Positions 1-7,416 of a stretch of DNA of 56,291 nucleotides are shown one piece after another. Made by a program: the position numbers and the translations under genes. Source of the stretch: an uncultured Eubacteriales bacterium (GTDB lineage: Bacteria > Bacillota > Clostridia > Oscillospirales > Oscillospiraceae); NCBI GenBank assembly GCA_900549475.1, contig UROF01000016.1:1-56291 (forward strand), written 5' to 3'. The notes under the pieces were generated by a model, which was not told where the DNA came from, ran no database searches, and saw nothing but the letters and a program-made list of their open reading frames with translations. How positions within the stretch are numbered: position 1 is the first letter of the stretch; every line of letters starts with the position of its first letter.

Positions 1-26
1 GGCTCGGAGATGTGTATAAGAGACAG
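1..26 (+). other. Untrimmed Nextera (Tn5) adapter sequence
   Basis: Bases 8-26 are the 19-bp Tn5 mosaic end used in Nextera libraries, and bases 1-7 (GGCTCGG) match the Read 2 adapter arm preceding it. This is library sequence and not genome. Genuine genomic sequence probably starts at base 27. Confidence 0.96.
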
Positions 27-71
27 GCCCCGCCGATTTCATGTCGCAGTTGTCGCTAAAAAACCTCTCTG

Positions 72-1103
72 TCAGTCCAGTACATATACGGTACAGTCCC
101 GTACACCGAACTGAATGCAATCGTTATAGGTGTTCATGTACAGGTCAATGATATTGCCCCGTACACCGGTATCCTCAGCAATGGCAAAGCCGTAGGTGTA
201 CTTACCGTCGTTGGATACCACATAGACCTTGGTGCCCAGGGGAAGGACCTTTCGGTCCACTGCCACCACACCCAGACGGACTTTGGTGCCGCTGGCGGTG
301 ATGGTTCCCACCTTACCCTCACCGGCGGTGTAAGCAGTACCCTTCATGGTACGGGCCTCTTTAAAGGTGAGGACCTGTCCGTTCTCCAGGGTGATGGTGC
401 CGCTGCCATCGTCGTTGGTATCGATAGATGCCACCGGGTCGCTGTTATTGGCAAAGTTAGCGATCGTGCCTTTTTCAATGATTGTGGACGTCGGCTGGGT
501 GTCTACCACGTCGATCAGCTGCCGGGCGGTCTCTACGCCGTCCTGATAGATGATCTCGTAGGTTTGGCTTTGTTCGCCGTCGCTGCCCTCCTGGATAACA
601 TTTTCGTACCAGTCGGGCTTTTGATCGTTATACTGATATACGATCTCAGATTCTGTTACAGTAGAGATGCGCTCATAAAACACAAGTTCAGAGGAGATGT
701 TGACCTCAATGCTGCTGTCAAGGAAGGCAACGGAAACCATCTCCAACGGACTGGGCTGGATACCCAGGCGGCTGAGAAGCTGGGAGACTGTTTCCTCTTC
801 CTGAGAAACAGCGGACAGGGTGCTGTCCTGGTAGGTGACCGTTACCGTCTCTCCGGCGGTCAGCAGCAGTTCGTTGCCATCTGCCCGGGAGACCAGCTCA
901 GAGGAGCTGTTGGTCAAAAATACGTCGGTAGTCAGCGCGCCGGATGTGATGCTGGTATCTTCGGCGGCGACGTACAGGGCGCTGGCGTCACTATCCGTGG
1001 GATGGGGCGCCAGAGAGAGCGCGAGGATAGAGAGGGCCGGTACAGCTGCGACAGCGATCAACCGTTTCATCAGAGAAGCGGTTTTCTTGCTTCTTTCAAA
1101 CAT
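72..1103 (-). CDS. Secreted 3D-domain / G5-domain cell-wall protein
   Basis: A 343-residue protein of the RpfB/YabE/YocH-like class. Residues 1-40 form a signal peptide or N-terminal membrane anchor (basic start, then a hydrophobic stretch). A DUF348-like ubiquitin-fold region (about 50-140) is followed by a G5-like domain (about 145-220) and a C-terminal 3D domain (about 255-343). The 3D domain carries its three aspartates in VVAVDRK, AEDTG and IIDLY. Family members are peptidoglycan-active proteins, often lytic transglycosylase-like; the exact activity is inferred. I chose the ATG at 1103 because GGAGGTAC lies 8 bases upstream and the signal peptide follows directly. The longer reading to 1244 has no ribosome binding site. 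A consensus promoter lies about 190 bases upstream, so the 5' leader is long. Confidence 0.85.
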   Translation of the reverse strand: MFERSKKTASLMKRLIAVAAVPALSILALSLAPHPTDSDASALYVAAEDTSITSGALTTDVFLTNSSSELVSRADGNELLLTAGETVTVTYQDSTLSAVSQEEETVSQLLSRLGIQPSPLEMVSVAFLDSSIEVNISSELVFYERISTVTESEIVYQYNDQKPDWYENVIQEGSDGEQSQTYEIIYQDGVETARQLIDVVDTQPTSTIIEKGTIANFANNSDPVASIDTNDDGSGTITLENGQVLTFKEARTMKGTAYTAGEGKVGTITASGTKVRLGVVAVDRKVLPLGTKVYVVSNDGKYTYGFAIAEDTGVRGNIIDLYMNTYNDCIQFGVRDCTVYVLD

Positions 1104-1264
1104 GATACTTGTACCTCCATTGGTTTTCAAAAAAGGGACTACGGTGTGGGATCGTTGCATGATCCCGGGCAACAGAAAAGGAAAGATGACTGCCTGCCGC
1201 CGGTCCGTTTCAAGAAAAGGATGGACAAGATTTCCTTTTCCCAAACAGTATATGCAACCGATTT

Positions 1265-1475
1265 GTAACTTTTGTTACTTTTCTGAAAACTTCGTGTAGT
1301 ATACCGGATAATTGGCTATTTGTCAAGCTTTTTCAAATATTTTTTGCTCAATAGTTAACATAATGGGAAAAATTGTTTGTTATGTCCAGGAAAAATCGTG
1401 CAAAAAATAGAAAAATGTAACAGCGATGGTAACAAAAGTAACAGTCCGTAACATGAAAATTGCCCTTGCTGTAAC
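1265..1475. repeat. Cluster of GTAAC pentamers around the 3D/G5 promoter
   Basis: GTAAC occurs on the plus strand at 1265, 1417, 1429, 1438, 1448 and 1471, and inverted (GTTAC) at 1274-1278. The 1265/1274 pair makes an inverted repeat with a 4-base loop just inside the transcript. The other five lie upstream of the -35 box, four of them 9-12 bases apart. This could be a binding array for a regulator, but the role is unproven. Confidence 0.35.
1298..1326 (-). promoter_or_regulatory. Sigma-A-type promoter for the 3D/G5 gene
   Basis: On the minus strand, TTGACA (1326-1321) is separated by 17 bases from TATACT (1303-1298). Transcription would start near 1291, giving a leader of about 190 bases before the ATG at 1103. 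Confidence 0.75.
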
Positions 1476-1483
1476 CGGGAAAA

Positions 1484-1529
1484 GAAGCAAAAAACGCGCT
1501 CTCCTGAAGTCAAATCAGGAGAGCGCGTT
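1484..1529 (-). terminator. Intrinsic terminator after trmD
   Basis: A perfect 15-bp stem (1493-1507 with 1515-1529, 7-base loop) is followed on the minus strand by a T-rich run. It closes the rimM-trmD unit before the 3D/G5 gene. Confidence 0.85.
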
Positions 1530-1592
1530 CCGTATTCAGCAAGATATAGGAATGCAGAAGAGCCGGCATATAGGTCTGGGGGACAAGGGGGG

Positions 1593-2378
1593 TTACTGTT
1601 CCGACGGGGTATCCTGGGCAGTGGTCTCCCGCTTGCGTTCTTCGTAGACCTCCGCCAGCAGACGGCGGTCAGCCTTAGTGGACATGAAATCCTGTTCCCG
1701 GAACATATCAGGCCGGCGGCGGAGGGTGCGGAGCATGGCCTGCTTCTTCCGCCACAGCCGGACTTTCTCATGGTGGCCGCTGAGGAGGACTTCCGGTACC
1801 TTGCGGCCATGCCACTCCTCCGGACGGCTATACTGGGGGTACTCCAGAAGGCCGTTCCAGTGGCTTTCCTCCTCGTAGCAGGCGGCCTCCGGCAGTACGC
1901 CGGGGACCATGCGGCACACGGCGTCGGCCACTGCCATGGCGGGGATCTCGCCGCCGGTGAGAACGAAATCTCCCAGGGAGATCTCCTCGTCCACACACTC
2001 CTCAATAAAACGCTCGTCGATACCCTCGTAGTGGCCGCATACCAGGATCAGGTGGTCGTAGTCCCTGAGAAGCTGCCGGGCCTTTTCCTGACAGAACGTC
2101 TGGCCGCAGGGGGAGAGGTAGATGGTGCGGCTGTGTTCCGTGCCGAAGTTTTCTTTGATGTAGGCCCAGCAGCGGTAGAGGGGGTCCGCCTGCATAACGG
2201 CGCCCCGGCCGCCGCCGTAGGGGTAATCGTCCACCTGCTTCTGCTTGTTCACTGTGTAGTCCCGGATCTGGTGGGCCTCGATGCGGATAAAGCCCCGCTC
2301 CTGGGCCCGGCCCAGGATGGACTCGTTCATCATGTCGCCCACCGTCTCGGGAAACAGGGTCATAATATCAATCCTCAT
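1593..2378 (-). CDS. trmD: tRNA (guanine-N1-)-methyltransferase TrmD
   Basis: A 261-residue SPOUT-class methyltransferase that makes m1G37 in tRNAs reading CNN/CGG codons and so prevents +1 frameshifting. It starts MRIDIMTLFPE. Knot-region motifs are visible: YGGGRGAVM near residue 55, LVCGHYEGIDERF near 110 and SLGDFVLTGGE near 130. Length is normal. The ATG at 2378 overlaps the end of rimM by 11 bases, which implies translational coupling. A longer in-frame start at 2420 lies inside rimM and adds residues foreign to the family. The C-terminal tail after about residue 235 is a variable extension. The usual next gene, rplS, is absent; a strong terminator follows. Confidence 0.97.
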   Translation of the reverse strand: MRIDIMTLFPETVGDMMNESILGRAQERGFIRIEAHQIRDYTVNKQKQVDDYPYGGGRGAVMQADPLYRCWAYIKENFGTEHSRTIYLSPCGQTFCQEKARQLLRDYDHLILVCGHYEGIDERFIEECVDEEISLGDFVLTGGEIPAMAVADAVCRMVPGVLPEAACYEEESHWNGLLEYPQYSRPEEWHGRKVPEVLLSGHHEKVRLWRKKQAMLRTLRRRPDMFREQDFMSTKADRRLLAEVYEERKRETTAQDTPSEQ

Positions 2379-2874
2379 GGCTGCCCATCCCTTCCCAGAC
2401 GTGGATATCCATATATCCATCTGCCAAGTTAATTTCCTTTACAAATGCTGGTACTGCAGGAATCAGGTATTCATCCTTCCCACCACGGACGGCATATACC
2501 TTGTGGGCGGGATAGAGGAGGACCTCCTCCACCTTGCCCAGCGTTTCACCGGTAGCGGCATCGCGGGCAGTGAGGCCCACCAGCTCCTGATCGAAGAAAA
2601 TGCCGTCAGGAAGATGGCCGTCTCTGCGGCGGACGGCCACCGTCTTACCCTTGAGAGCCAGCGCGGCGTCCATATCCTCCACATGGGGGAGCTTCATGAG
2701 CAGGCAGCCCTTGTGTACCCGGCTGGCGGTGGGAGTGACAGGGGTGCCATCTATATAATAGGTAGGGAAAGCGGTGAGATAGGCAGCCTCGATGCCCAGA
2801 GGGAGAAGCTTTAATTCTCCCCGGACGCCGTGGGTACCTACGATCTTACCTGCGGTGATGAATTCCTGTTCCAT
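2368..2874 (-). CDS. rimM: 16S rRNA processing / 30S maturation factor RimM
   Basis: A 168-residue RimM that binds S19 and assists maturation of the 30S head. The N-terminal RimM beta-barrel opens with FITAGKIVGTHGVRGELK, and a C-terminal PRC-barrel holds DEYLIPAVPAFVKEI near residue 140. AAGGAG lies 8 bases before the ATG. It is coupled to trmD by an 11-base overlap. A 118-base gap with a hairpin and its own candidate promoter separates it from khpA. Confidence 0.96.
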   Translation of the reverse strand: MEQEFITAGKIVGTHGVRGELKLLPLGIEAAYLTAFPTYYIDGTPVTPTASRVHKGCLLMKLPHVEDMDAALALKGKTVAVRRRDGHLPDGIFFDQELVGLTARDAATGETLGKVEEVLLYPAHKVYAVRGGKDEYLIPAVPAFVKEINLADGYMDIHVWEGMGSHED

Positions 2875-2907
2875 GGAGGTACTCCTTTTGCGTAAGTGAT
2901 CGGGAAT

Positions 2908-2936
2908 AGTTTACAATATCTTTTACGAAAGAGCAA
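2908..2936 (-). promoter_or_regulatory. Candidate promoter for rimM-trmD
   Basis: Minus strand TTGCTC (2936-2931), 17-base spacer, TAAACT (2913-2908). It could allow rimM-trmD to be transcribed separately from ylxM-ffh-rpsP-khpA. Confidence 0.45.
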
Positions 2937-2960
2937 TGGGGGAAGGGGGCCTTTACAGGA

Positions 2961-2991
2961 AAACAGCCCGCCTGTATCTGGCGGGCTGTTT
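2961..2991 (-). terminator. Hairpin after khpA, likely terminator or attenuator
   Basis: A 12-bp stem (2961-2972 with 2980-2991, 7-base loop) lies 1 base past the khpA stop. The T-run on the minus strand is short (4 T), so readthrough into rimM is plausible. Confidence 0.6.
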
Positions 2992-2992
2992 T

Positions 2993-3223
2993 TCAATCTA
3001 CGATATCCACCGAAACTTTCTGGCCGGTGCGCTGGGCGTAGGAGCGGATCAAAGTCCGGATCTCCTTGGCGATACGGCCCTGACGGCCGATGACCTTACC
3101 CATGTCGTCGGGGGCGACACGCAGCTCCAGCGTCAGTTCCTGATCGCCCTGAATCTCCGTGACAGAGACGGCGTCGGGATCTTCCACCAGGTTTCTGGCG
3201 ATGTAGAGCAGCAAGTCTTTCAT
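2993..3223 (-). CDS. khpA: KH-domain RNA-binding protein KhpA (YlqC family)
   Basis: A 76-residue single KH domain with the GxxG loop (GRQG in MGKVIGRQGRIAKEI). In Firmicutes KhpA pairs with KhpB/EloR and affects RNA and cell elongation; that role is from the family. GGAGGG sits 6 bases before the ATG at 3223. A reading from 3247 would add eight residues with no ribosome binding site. It lies between rpsP and rimM, its usual position. Confidence 0.93.
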   Translation of the reverse strand: MKDLLLYIARNLVEDPDAVSVTEIQGDQELTLELRVAPDDMGKVIGRQGRIAKEIRTLIRSYAQRTGQKVSVDIVD

Positions 3224-3246
3224 GCTGTGCCCTCCAACAGGTTCCA

Positions 3247-3486
3247 TTACAGAACGTCGACCTTCTTCAGCAGAGCGCGGACGGTATCAGTGGGCTGAGC
3301 GCCGGTCTTGATCCACTCCTTGGCGCGCTCGGCGTCGATCTTGATCTCAGCGGGGGACACACAGGGATTGTAAGTGCCGATCTCCTCGATGAAACGGCCA
3401 TCGCGGGGATAGCGGCTGTCGGCCACCACAACGCGATAGAAAGGAGCCTTCTTGGCGCCCATGCGGCGCAGTCTGATCTTAACCAT
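3247..3486 (-). CDS. rpsP: 30S ribosomal protein bS16
   Basis: A 79-residue bS16, a 5'-domain assembly protein of the 30S subunit. The diagnostic start MVKIRLRRMGAKKAPFYRVV and GRFIEEIGTYNP are present. GGAGGAAAC precedes the ATG. It sits 23 bases before khpA and 82 bases after ffh in the same direction. Confidence 0.98.
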   Translation of the reverse strand: MVKIRLRRMGAKKAPFYRVVVADSRYPRDGRFIEEIGTYNPCVSPAEIKIDAERAKEWIKTGAQPTDTVRALLKKVDVL

Positions 3487-3568
3487 GATATGTTTCCTCC
3501 AATTTTACTATAAATATAATTTGTTATCTATCGAAAATGCCAGGGCATTTATCGCGAGGGAAGGGGGA

Positions 3569-4966
3569 TCATTTCAGCCGCTTTTTCCGGCCGAAGCCAT
3601 GCATCTTGCTCATGCCGCCGCCTTTGCCCAGACCGGAAAGGCCGCCCATACCGCCTAAGCCCTTGGGGATCTTGCCCTTGGAGAACTGGCGGGTGAGCTG
3701 GAGCATCAGGTCATACTGCTTGAGCAGGCGGTTGACGTCGGAGACGTCCAGACCGCAGCCTGCGGCAACGCGCTTTTTGCGGCTGGCACCCAGGATACCG
3801 GGATTTTCCCGCTCCTGGGGGGTCATGGAGAGGATGATGGCCTCCTGGCGGGCCAGGAGCTTTTCATCCACCTGGGTGTTCTGCATCTGCTTGCCCAGCT
3901 GTCCAGGCATCATCCCTGCCAGCTGGCTGAGATCTCCCATGTTCCGCAGCTGCTGCATCTGCTCCAGGTAGTCGGTAAGGGTGAAGCGGTTTTTCCGCAG
4001 CTTTTCCTCCAGCTGAGCAGCTTTCTTTTCATCGTACTGCTGCTCGGCTTTTTCGATCAGGGAGAGCATGTCCCCCATGCCGAGGATCCGGGAGGCCATA
4101 CGGTCCGGATGGAACAGCTCGATCATGTCCAGCTTCTCGCCGGTACCCACAAACTTAATGGGCTTACCGGTGGCCGACCGGATGGAGAGGGCTGCACCGC
4201 CGCGGGCGTCGCCGTCCAGCTTGGTCAGCAGCACGCCGTCGATACCCAGCGCCTCGTCAAAGGCGGTGGCAGCGTTGACGGCATCCTGACCGGTCATGGC
4301 GTCTACCACCAGAAGGATCTCATTGGGATGGACAGCGGCCTTGATGTTTTTCAGCTCGTTCATGAGCTGCTCGTCGATATGGAGACGGCCGGCCGTATCC
4401 AGAAGGATGGTGTCGTAGCCGTGATCCTTGGCGTGACGCAGAGCGTGCTGGGCGATCTGTACCGGGTTTACCTGGCCCAGAGAAAACACAGGGATCCCCA
4501 GTTGCTCGCCTACCACCTGCAGCTGGGTGATAGCGGCGGGACGGTACACGTCGCAGGCCACCAGCAGGGGACGCTTGCCCATGCGGTTTTTCAGATACCC
4601 TGCCAGTTTGGCGCCGTTGGTGGTTTTACCGGCACCCTGAAGACCTACCATCATGATGATGGTGGGACCACTGCTGGCAAAAGAGATCTTGGCGTTGGCA
4701 CCGCCCATGAGGTTTGTCAGTTCCTCATTGACGATCTTGATGATCTGCTGGGCAGGGGTGAGGCTCTCCAGCACATCGGTGCCTACAGCCCGCTCGGTGA
4801 TCTTGGCCACGAAGTCCTTGACCACCTTGTAGCTTACGTCCGCTTCCAGCAGGGCCAGGCGGACTTCCCGCATGGCCTCCTTGACGTCGGCCTCCGTAAT
4901 GCGGCCCTTGCCCCGCAGGCGTTTGAATGCAGCGTTTAATTTTTCGGAAAGGCCCTCGAATGCCAT
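3569..4966 (-). CDS. ffh: Signal recognition particle GTPase Ffh
   Basis: A 465-residue SRP54 homologue that, with 4.5S/scRNA, recognises signal sequences and docks with FtsY. The N domain is at about 1-95. The G domain holds GLQGAGKTT (G1, near 108), DTAGRLHID (G3, near 190) and TKLDGDARGGAALS (G4/G5, near 248). The M domain (about 300-430) is methionine- and glutamine-rich and includes the RNA-binding AGCGLDVSDVNRLLKQY region. The tail is rich in Gly, Met and Lys, as usual. Its start is 13 bases after the ylxM stop, so the two are cotranscribed. Confidence 0.98.
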   Translation of the reverse strand: MAFEGLSEKLNAAFKRLRGKGRITEADVKEAMREVRLALLEADVSYKVVKDFVAKITERAVGTDVLESLTPAQQIIKIVNEELTNLMGGANAKISFASSGPTIIMMVGLQGAGKTTNGAKLAGYLKNRMGKRPLLVACDVYRPAAITQLQVVGEQLGIPVFSLGQVNPVQIAQHALRHAKDHGYDTILLDTAGRLHIDEQLMNELKNIKAAVHPNEILLVVDAMTGQDAVNAATAFDEALGIDGVLLTKLDGDARGGAALSIRSATGKPIKFVGTGEKLDMIELFHPDRMASRILGMGDMLSLIEKAEQQYDEKKAAQLEEKLRKNRFTLTDYLEQMQQLRNMGDLSQLAGMMPGQLGKQMQNTQVDEKLLARQEAIILSMTPQERENPGILGASRKKRVAAGCGLDVSDVNRLLKQYDLMLQLTRQFSKGKIPKGLGGMGGLSGLGKGGGMSKMHGFGRKKRLK

Positions 4967-4979
4967 AGATGCTTACTCC

Positions 4980-5345
4980 TTATTCCCGCAGGGCGGTGGC
5001 GGCCTTCATAATGGTATCTACCAAGGCATCCACCCGGGGATTCTCGTATTGGCGGTAGTTGATGGTTTTCAGCTCCTCCGCGGCCTCCTGGATGGCATTG
5101 AGATTGCCCTGCATCTGCATGAAGCGGCGGATAAGCCCGGTTTTGTCCTCGATCTCCTGCATGATCCCCTCTGCCCGAACGATGACGTCCCGGACGCCCT
5201 GACGGCTGATGCCGCTGTTTTCCGCGATTTCGGACAGGGACAGGTCCTCATTGTAGTAGAGGTCGAAGAACTCCTTTTGTCTCTCTGTCAGGAGTTCCCC
5301 GTAAAAATCATACAGCATGGTCATGCGATAGGTCTGGTTTTTCAC
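4980..5345 (-). CDS. ylxM: YlxM family DNA/RNA-binding protein (SRP-associated)
   Basis: A 121-residue helix-turn-helix protein. ERQKEFFDLYYNEDLSLSEIA and NSGISRQGVRDVIVRAE form a sigma-70 region-4-like HTH at residues 20-65. YlxM proteins are encoded with ffh and are thought to modulate SRP. The start is GTG at 5345 with AGGAGGG 6 bases upstream. The C-terminal half (65-121) is helical and less conserved. It is the first gene of the ylxM-ffh-rpsP-khpA unit. Confidence 0.93.
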   Translation of the reverse strand: MKNQTYRMTMLYDFYGELLTERQKEFFDLYYNEDLSLSEIAENSGISRQGVRDVIVRAEGIMQEIEDKTGLIRRFMQMQGNLNAIQEAAEELKTINYRQYENPRVDALVDTIMKAATALRE

Positions 5346-5360
5346 GGCGTTCCCTCCTTC

Positions 5361-5382
5361 TGTAAAGTATGAGAGCTTTACA
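5361..5382. promoter_or_regulatory. Inverted repeat in the ylxM leader
   Basis: TGTAAAG (5361-5367) and CTTTACA (5376-5382) are perfect inverted arms with an 8-base centre. They lie just downstream of the ylxM -10 box. This could be an operator or a small leader hairpin. Confidence 0.4.
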
Positions 5383-5391
5383 ACTTGGACT

Positions 5392-5420
5392 ATGATACCC
5401 TATTTCCAGCAAAAAGTCAA
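5392..5420 (-). promoter_or_regulatory. Promoter of the ylxM-ffh operon
   Basis: Minus strand TTGACT (5420-5415), 17-base spacer, TATCAT (5397-5392). The spacing is ideal and it lies 47 bases upstream of the GTG start. Confidence 0.75.
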
Positions 5421-5534
5421 GGGAAAAATGGAAATAGATTTTTGAAATGGCGATTTGCTGCCCAAAAGTGAAAGAGAGGAGGGCGAAGGGGTAAATTTCT
5501 GTAGGAAAGCACCAAATTATTCACAGTTAATTTG

Positions 5535-5564
5535 TTGACGCTGGCAGGGGTTTTGTTATATAAT
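5535..5564 (+). promoter_or_regulatory. Promoter of the methyltransferase gene
   Basis: TTGACG (5535-5540), 18-base spacer, TATAAT (5559-5564). Transcription would start near 5571, leaving a leader that contains GGAGGG at 5582-5587. Confidence 0.8.
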
Positions 5565-5595
5565 ACATTGAATTTCTATGCGGAGGGACAGGCTT

Positions 5596-6459
5596 ATGTG
5601 GATTGCGGACGGGTGGAAAGACTACGAGCTGCTGGACTGCGGCGGCGGAGAAAAGCTGGAGCGCTGGGGAGACAAGCTCCTGGTGCGCCCTGACCCTCAG
5701 GCCATTTGGCCCTCTGTGGGAAAGCACAGCGGCTGGCGCAATCCGGATGGACGCTATTTCCGCTCCAGTACCGGCGGTGGACACTGGGACAAGGGAAAGC
5801 TTCCCGCTCAGTGGCAGGTCCGTTATCGGGATCTTACCTTCCAGGTAAAGCCCATGAACTTTAAACACACCGGCCTTTTCCCGGAGCAGGCGGTAAACTG
5901 GGACTTTGCCCGCCAGAAGATCCGCTCTGCGGGGCGGTCGATCAATGTGCTGAACCTCTTTGCCTATACCGGTGCAGCCAGTGTGGCCTGCGCCGCGGCG
6001 GGGGCCAGTGTGTGCCACGTGGATGCGGCCAAGGGAATGGTGGCCTGGGCCAAGGACAACGCCAGAGCCTCCGGCCTGGAGGACAAGCCTATCCGCTGGA
6101 TCGTGGATGACTGCGCCAAGTTCGTGGAGCGGGAGATCCGCCGGGGCCGCACCTACGACGCCATTATCATGGACCCGCCCAGCTATGGCAGAGGTCCCAC
6201 CGGCGAGGTGTGGAAGCTGGAGGAGAGTCTGTATCCCTTTGTGGAGCTGTGCAGCCGTGTCCTCTCAGAAAACCCGCTGTTCGTCATCATCAATTCTTAT
6301 ACCACAGGCCTTGCGCCCAGTGTTCTGACCTATATCCTGGAGACTGTGGTTTCCCGGAAATACGGCGGCCACACCCAGAGCGACGAGATCGGTCTGCCGG
6401 TGACGGAGACCGGGTTGGTGCTGCCCTGCGGCGCCACCGGCCGGTGGATGGGAGAGTAA
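5596..6459 (+). CDS. Class I SAM-dependent methyltransferase (RlmI-like, probable rRNA methylase)
   Basis: A 287-residue Rossmann methyltransferase resembling the catalytic half of RlmI/RlmK-type 23S rRNA m5C methylases. NVLNLFAYTGAASVACAAAGA (about 120-140) is the SAM-binding motif I region. IIMDPPSYGRG (about 190-200) is the motif IV DPP(S/F)Y signature of this group. The N-terminal PUA domain of RlmI is lacking. The ATG at 5596 is preferred because GGAGGG lies 8 bases upstream; an in-frame ATG at 5578 is only about 8 bases from the predicted transcript start. The substrate is inferred. Confidence 0.83.
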   Translation: MWIADGWKDYELLDCGGGEKLERWGDKLLVRPDPQAIWPSVGKHSGWRNPDGRYFRSSTGGGHWDKGKLPAQWQVRYRDLTFQVKPMNFKHTGLFPEQAVNWDFARQKIRSAGRSINVLNLFAYTGAASVACAAAGASVCHVDAAKGMVAWAKDNARASGLEDKPIRWIVDDCAKFVEREIRRGRTYDAIIMDPPSYGRGPTGEVWKLEESLYPFVELCSRVLSENPLFVIINSYTTGLAPSVLTYILETVVSRKYGGHTQSDEIGLPVTETGLVLPCGATGRWMGE

Positions 6460-6465
6460 CACACG

Positions 6466-7065
6466 GTGTACCGCACATTCTCCTATCTGTTTGCCATGCT
6501 GTGGGGAGCGCTGCCGGTTCTGGCGGTGTGGCTTTGCCTGACACCCTGGCGCCGCCGGCGGCTGATGGCAGCAGATCTCCGAAGCGGCACGGTCAGAGAA
6601 GTGACCCTGGCCCTGTTCTGGATGTTCTGCGGCGGCATGGCAGTGATCACCCTGCTGCCCCGGTGGGTGGTATCCTCCTTTATTGATGTGGCCAACGGTT
6701 ACCGCTGGAACGCGGGAGGATATCCGTTCTTTACCTGGGGGAGCGCCAACTTCCAGTTGTTCCGTACCTTCCGGGGAGACCACTGGTCGGTGTATAATCT
6801 GCTGGGAAACGTGGTCATGTTCATTCCCTTCGGCTTTTTCCCCGCTCTGTTGTGGCGGAAATATACCTGGTGGCGGGCTCTTCTCACTGGCCTTGCCGTT
6901 ACCATTTTTATTGAGTGCTGTCAGCTGTGCGTAGGCCGGGCCTTTGATGTAGACGACCTGATGCTCAACACCATCGGTGCTATGCTGGGGTATTGGCTGT
7001 GGCTGATATTGCAAAAACTGGCCCCTGCCTTTACTGCACGGTTCCAGGTAGGACGGATTCCCTGA
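6466..7065 (+). CDS. VanZ-like family membrane protein
   Basis: A 199-residue protein with about five hydrophobic helices. The VanZ-family pattern is clear: NLLGNVVMFIPFGFFPALL near residue 115 and FDVDDLMLNTIGAMLGY near 165. VanZ of enterococci gives low-level teicoplanin resistance, but most chromosomal homologues have no assigned role. The start is GTG at 6466, 6 bases after the preceding methyltransferase stop; the ribosome binding site is weak (GGGAG inside that gene), so coupling is likely. Confidence 0.82.
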   Translation: MYRTFSYLFAMLWGALPVLAVWLCLTPWRRRRLMAADLRSGTVREVTLALFWMFCGGMAVITLLPRWVVSSFIDVANGYRWNAGGYPFFTWGSANFQLFRTFRGDHWSVYNLLGNVVMFIPFGFFPALLWRKYTWWRALLTGLAVTIFIECCQLCVGRAFDVDDLMLNTIGAMLGYWLWLILQKLAPAFTARFQVGRIP

Positions 7066-7133
7066 TGGAGATAGACTGCTCTTTGTTATTCTGCCGGTTG
7101 GTCCGGCTCAATACATAATAGGAGGTACATGTC

Positions 7134-7403
7134 ATGATCTGTCTGTTTAACCAAAAGCTACTGGCCACTGAATCTGACCCTCAGCAGGTGGGGCATATCA
7201 AAGATGTTCTCCAACGGGCCGGGATCCCCTACTCCATTGATCCCCTCCGGGGCGGGACCCGTTTCGGACAGGCCCGGGATGCCAGTATGGCTGCCAAATA
7301 TGGCGTACGCTACAGCATGTTCAACACGACCACCTATGTCTATCGAATCTATGTGCGCCGCCGGGACTTTGTGAAAGCCCGGAGGACTTTATACGGAAAA
7401 TAA
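7134..7403 (+). CDS. Small uncharacterised protein (89 aa)
   Basis: Not recognised with certainty. AGGAGGT precedes the ATG by 7 bases, and the gene ends 13 bases before ecfA1. The N-terminus (a beta strand, then an amphipathic helix in SDPQQVGHIKDVLQRAGIPY) resembles DUF2007-type putative signal-transducing proteins. The C-terminus is basic (YVRRRDFVKARRTLYGK). No signal peptide or membrane segment is seen. The position suggests cotranscription with the ECF genes. Confidence 0.7.
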   Translation: MICLFNQKLLATESDPQQVGHIKDVLQRAGIPYSIDPLRGGTRFGQARDASMAAKYGVRYSMFNTTTYVYRIYVRRRDFVKARRTLYGK

Positions 7404-7416
7404 GAGGTATTGCCCC

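Noticed and set aside
564..1268. Plus-strand open frames over the 3D/G5 gene
   Set aside because: The minus strand has a signal peptide, G5 and 3D motifs and a clear promoter; the plus frames have none.
1264..1278. WalR box upstream of the 3D/G5 gene
   Set aside because: TGTAAC and TGTTAC lie 3 bases apart, not the 5 of the known direct repeat, and they fall inside the transcript. I kept only the neutral GTAAC-array observation.
1104..1290. Cyclic-di-AMP (ydaO-type) riboswitch in the long leader of the wall-protein gene
   Set aside because: Such riboswitches often precede this gene type, but I could not find the conserved core sequences in the leader, so I made no call.
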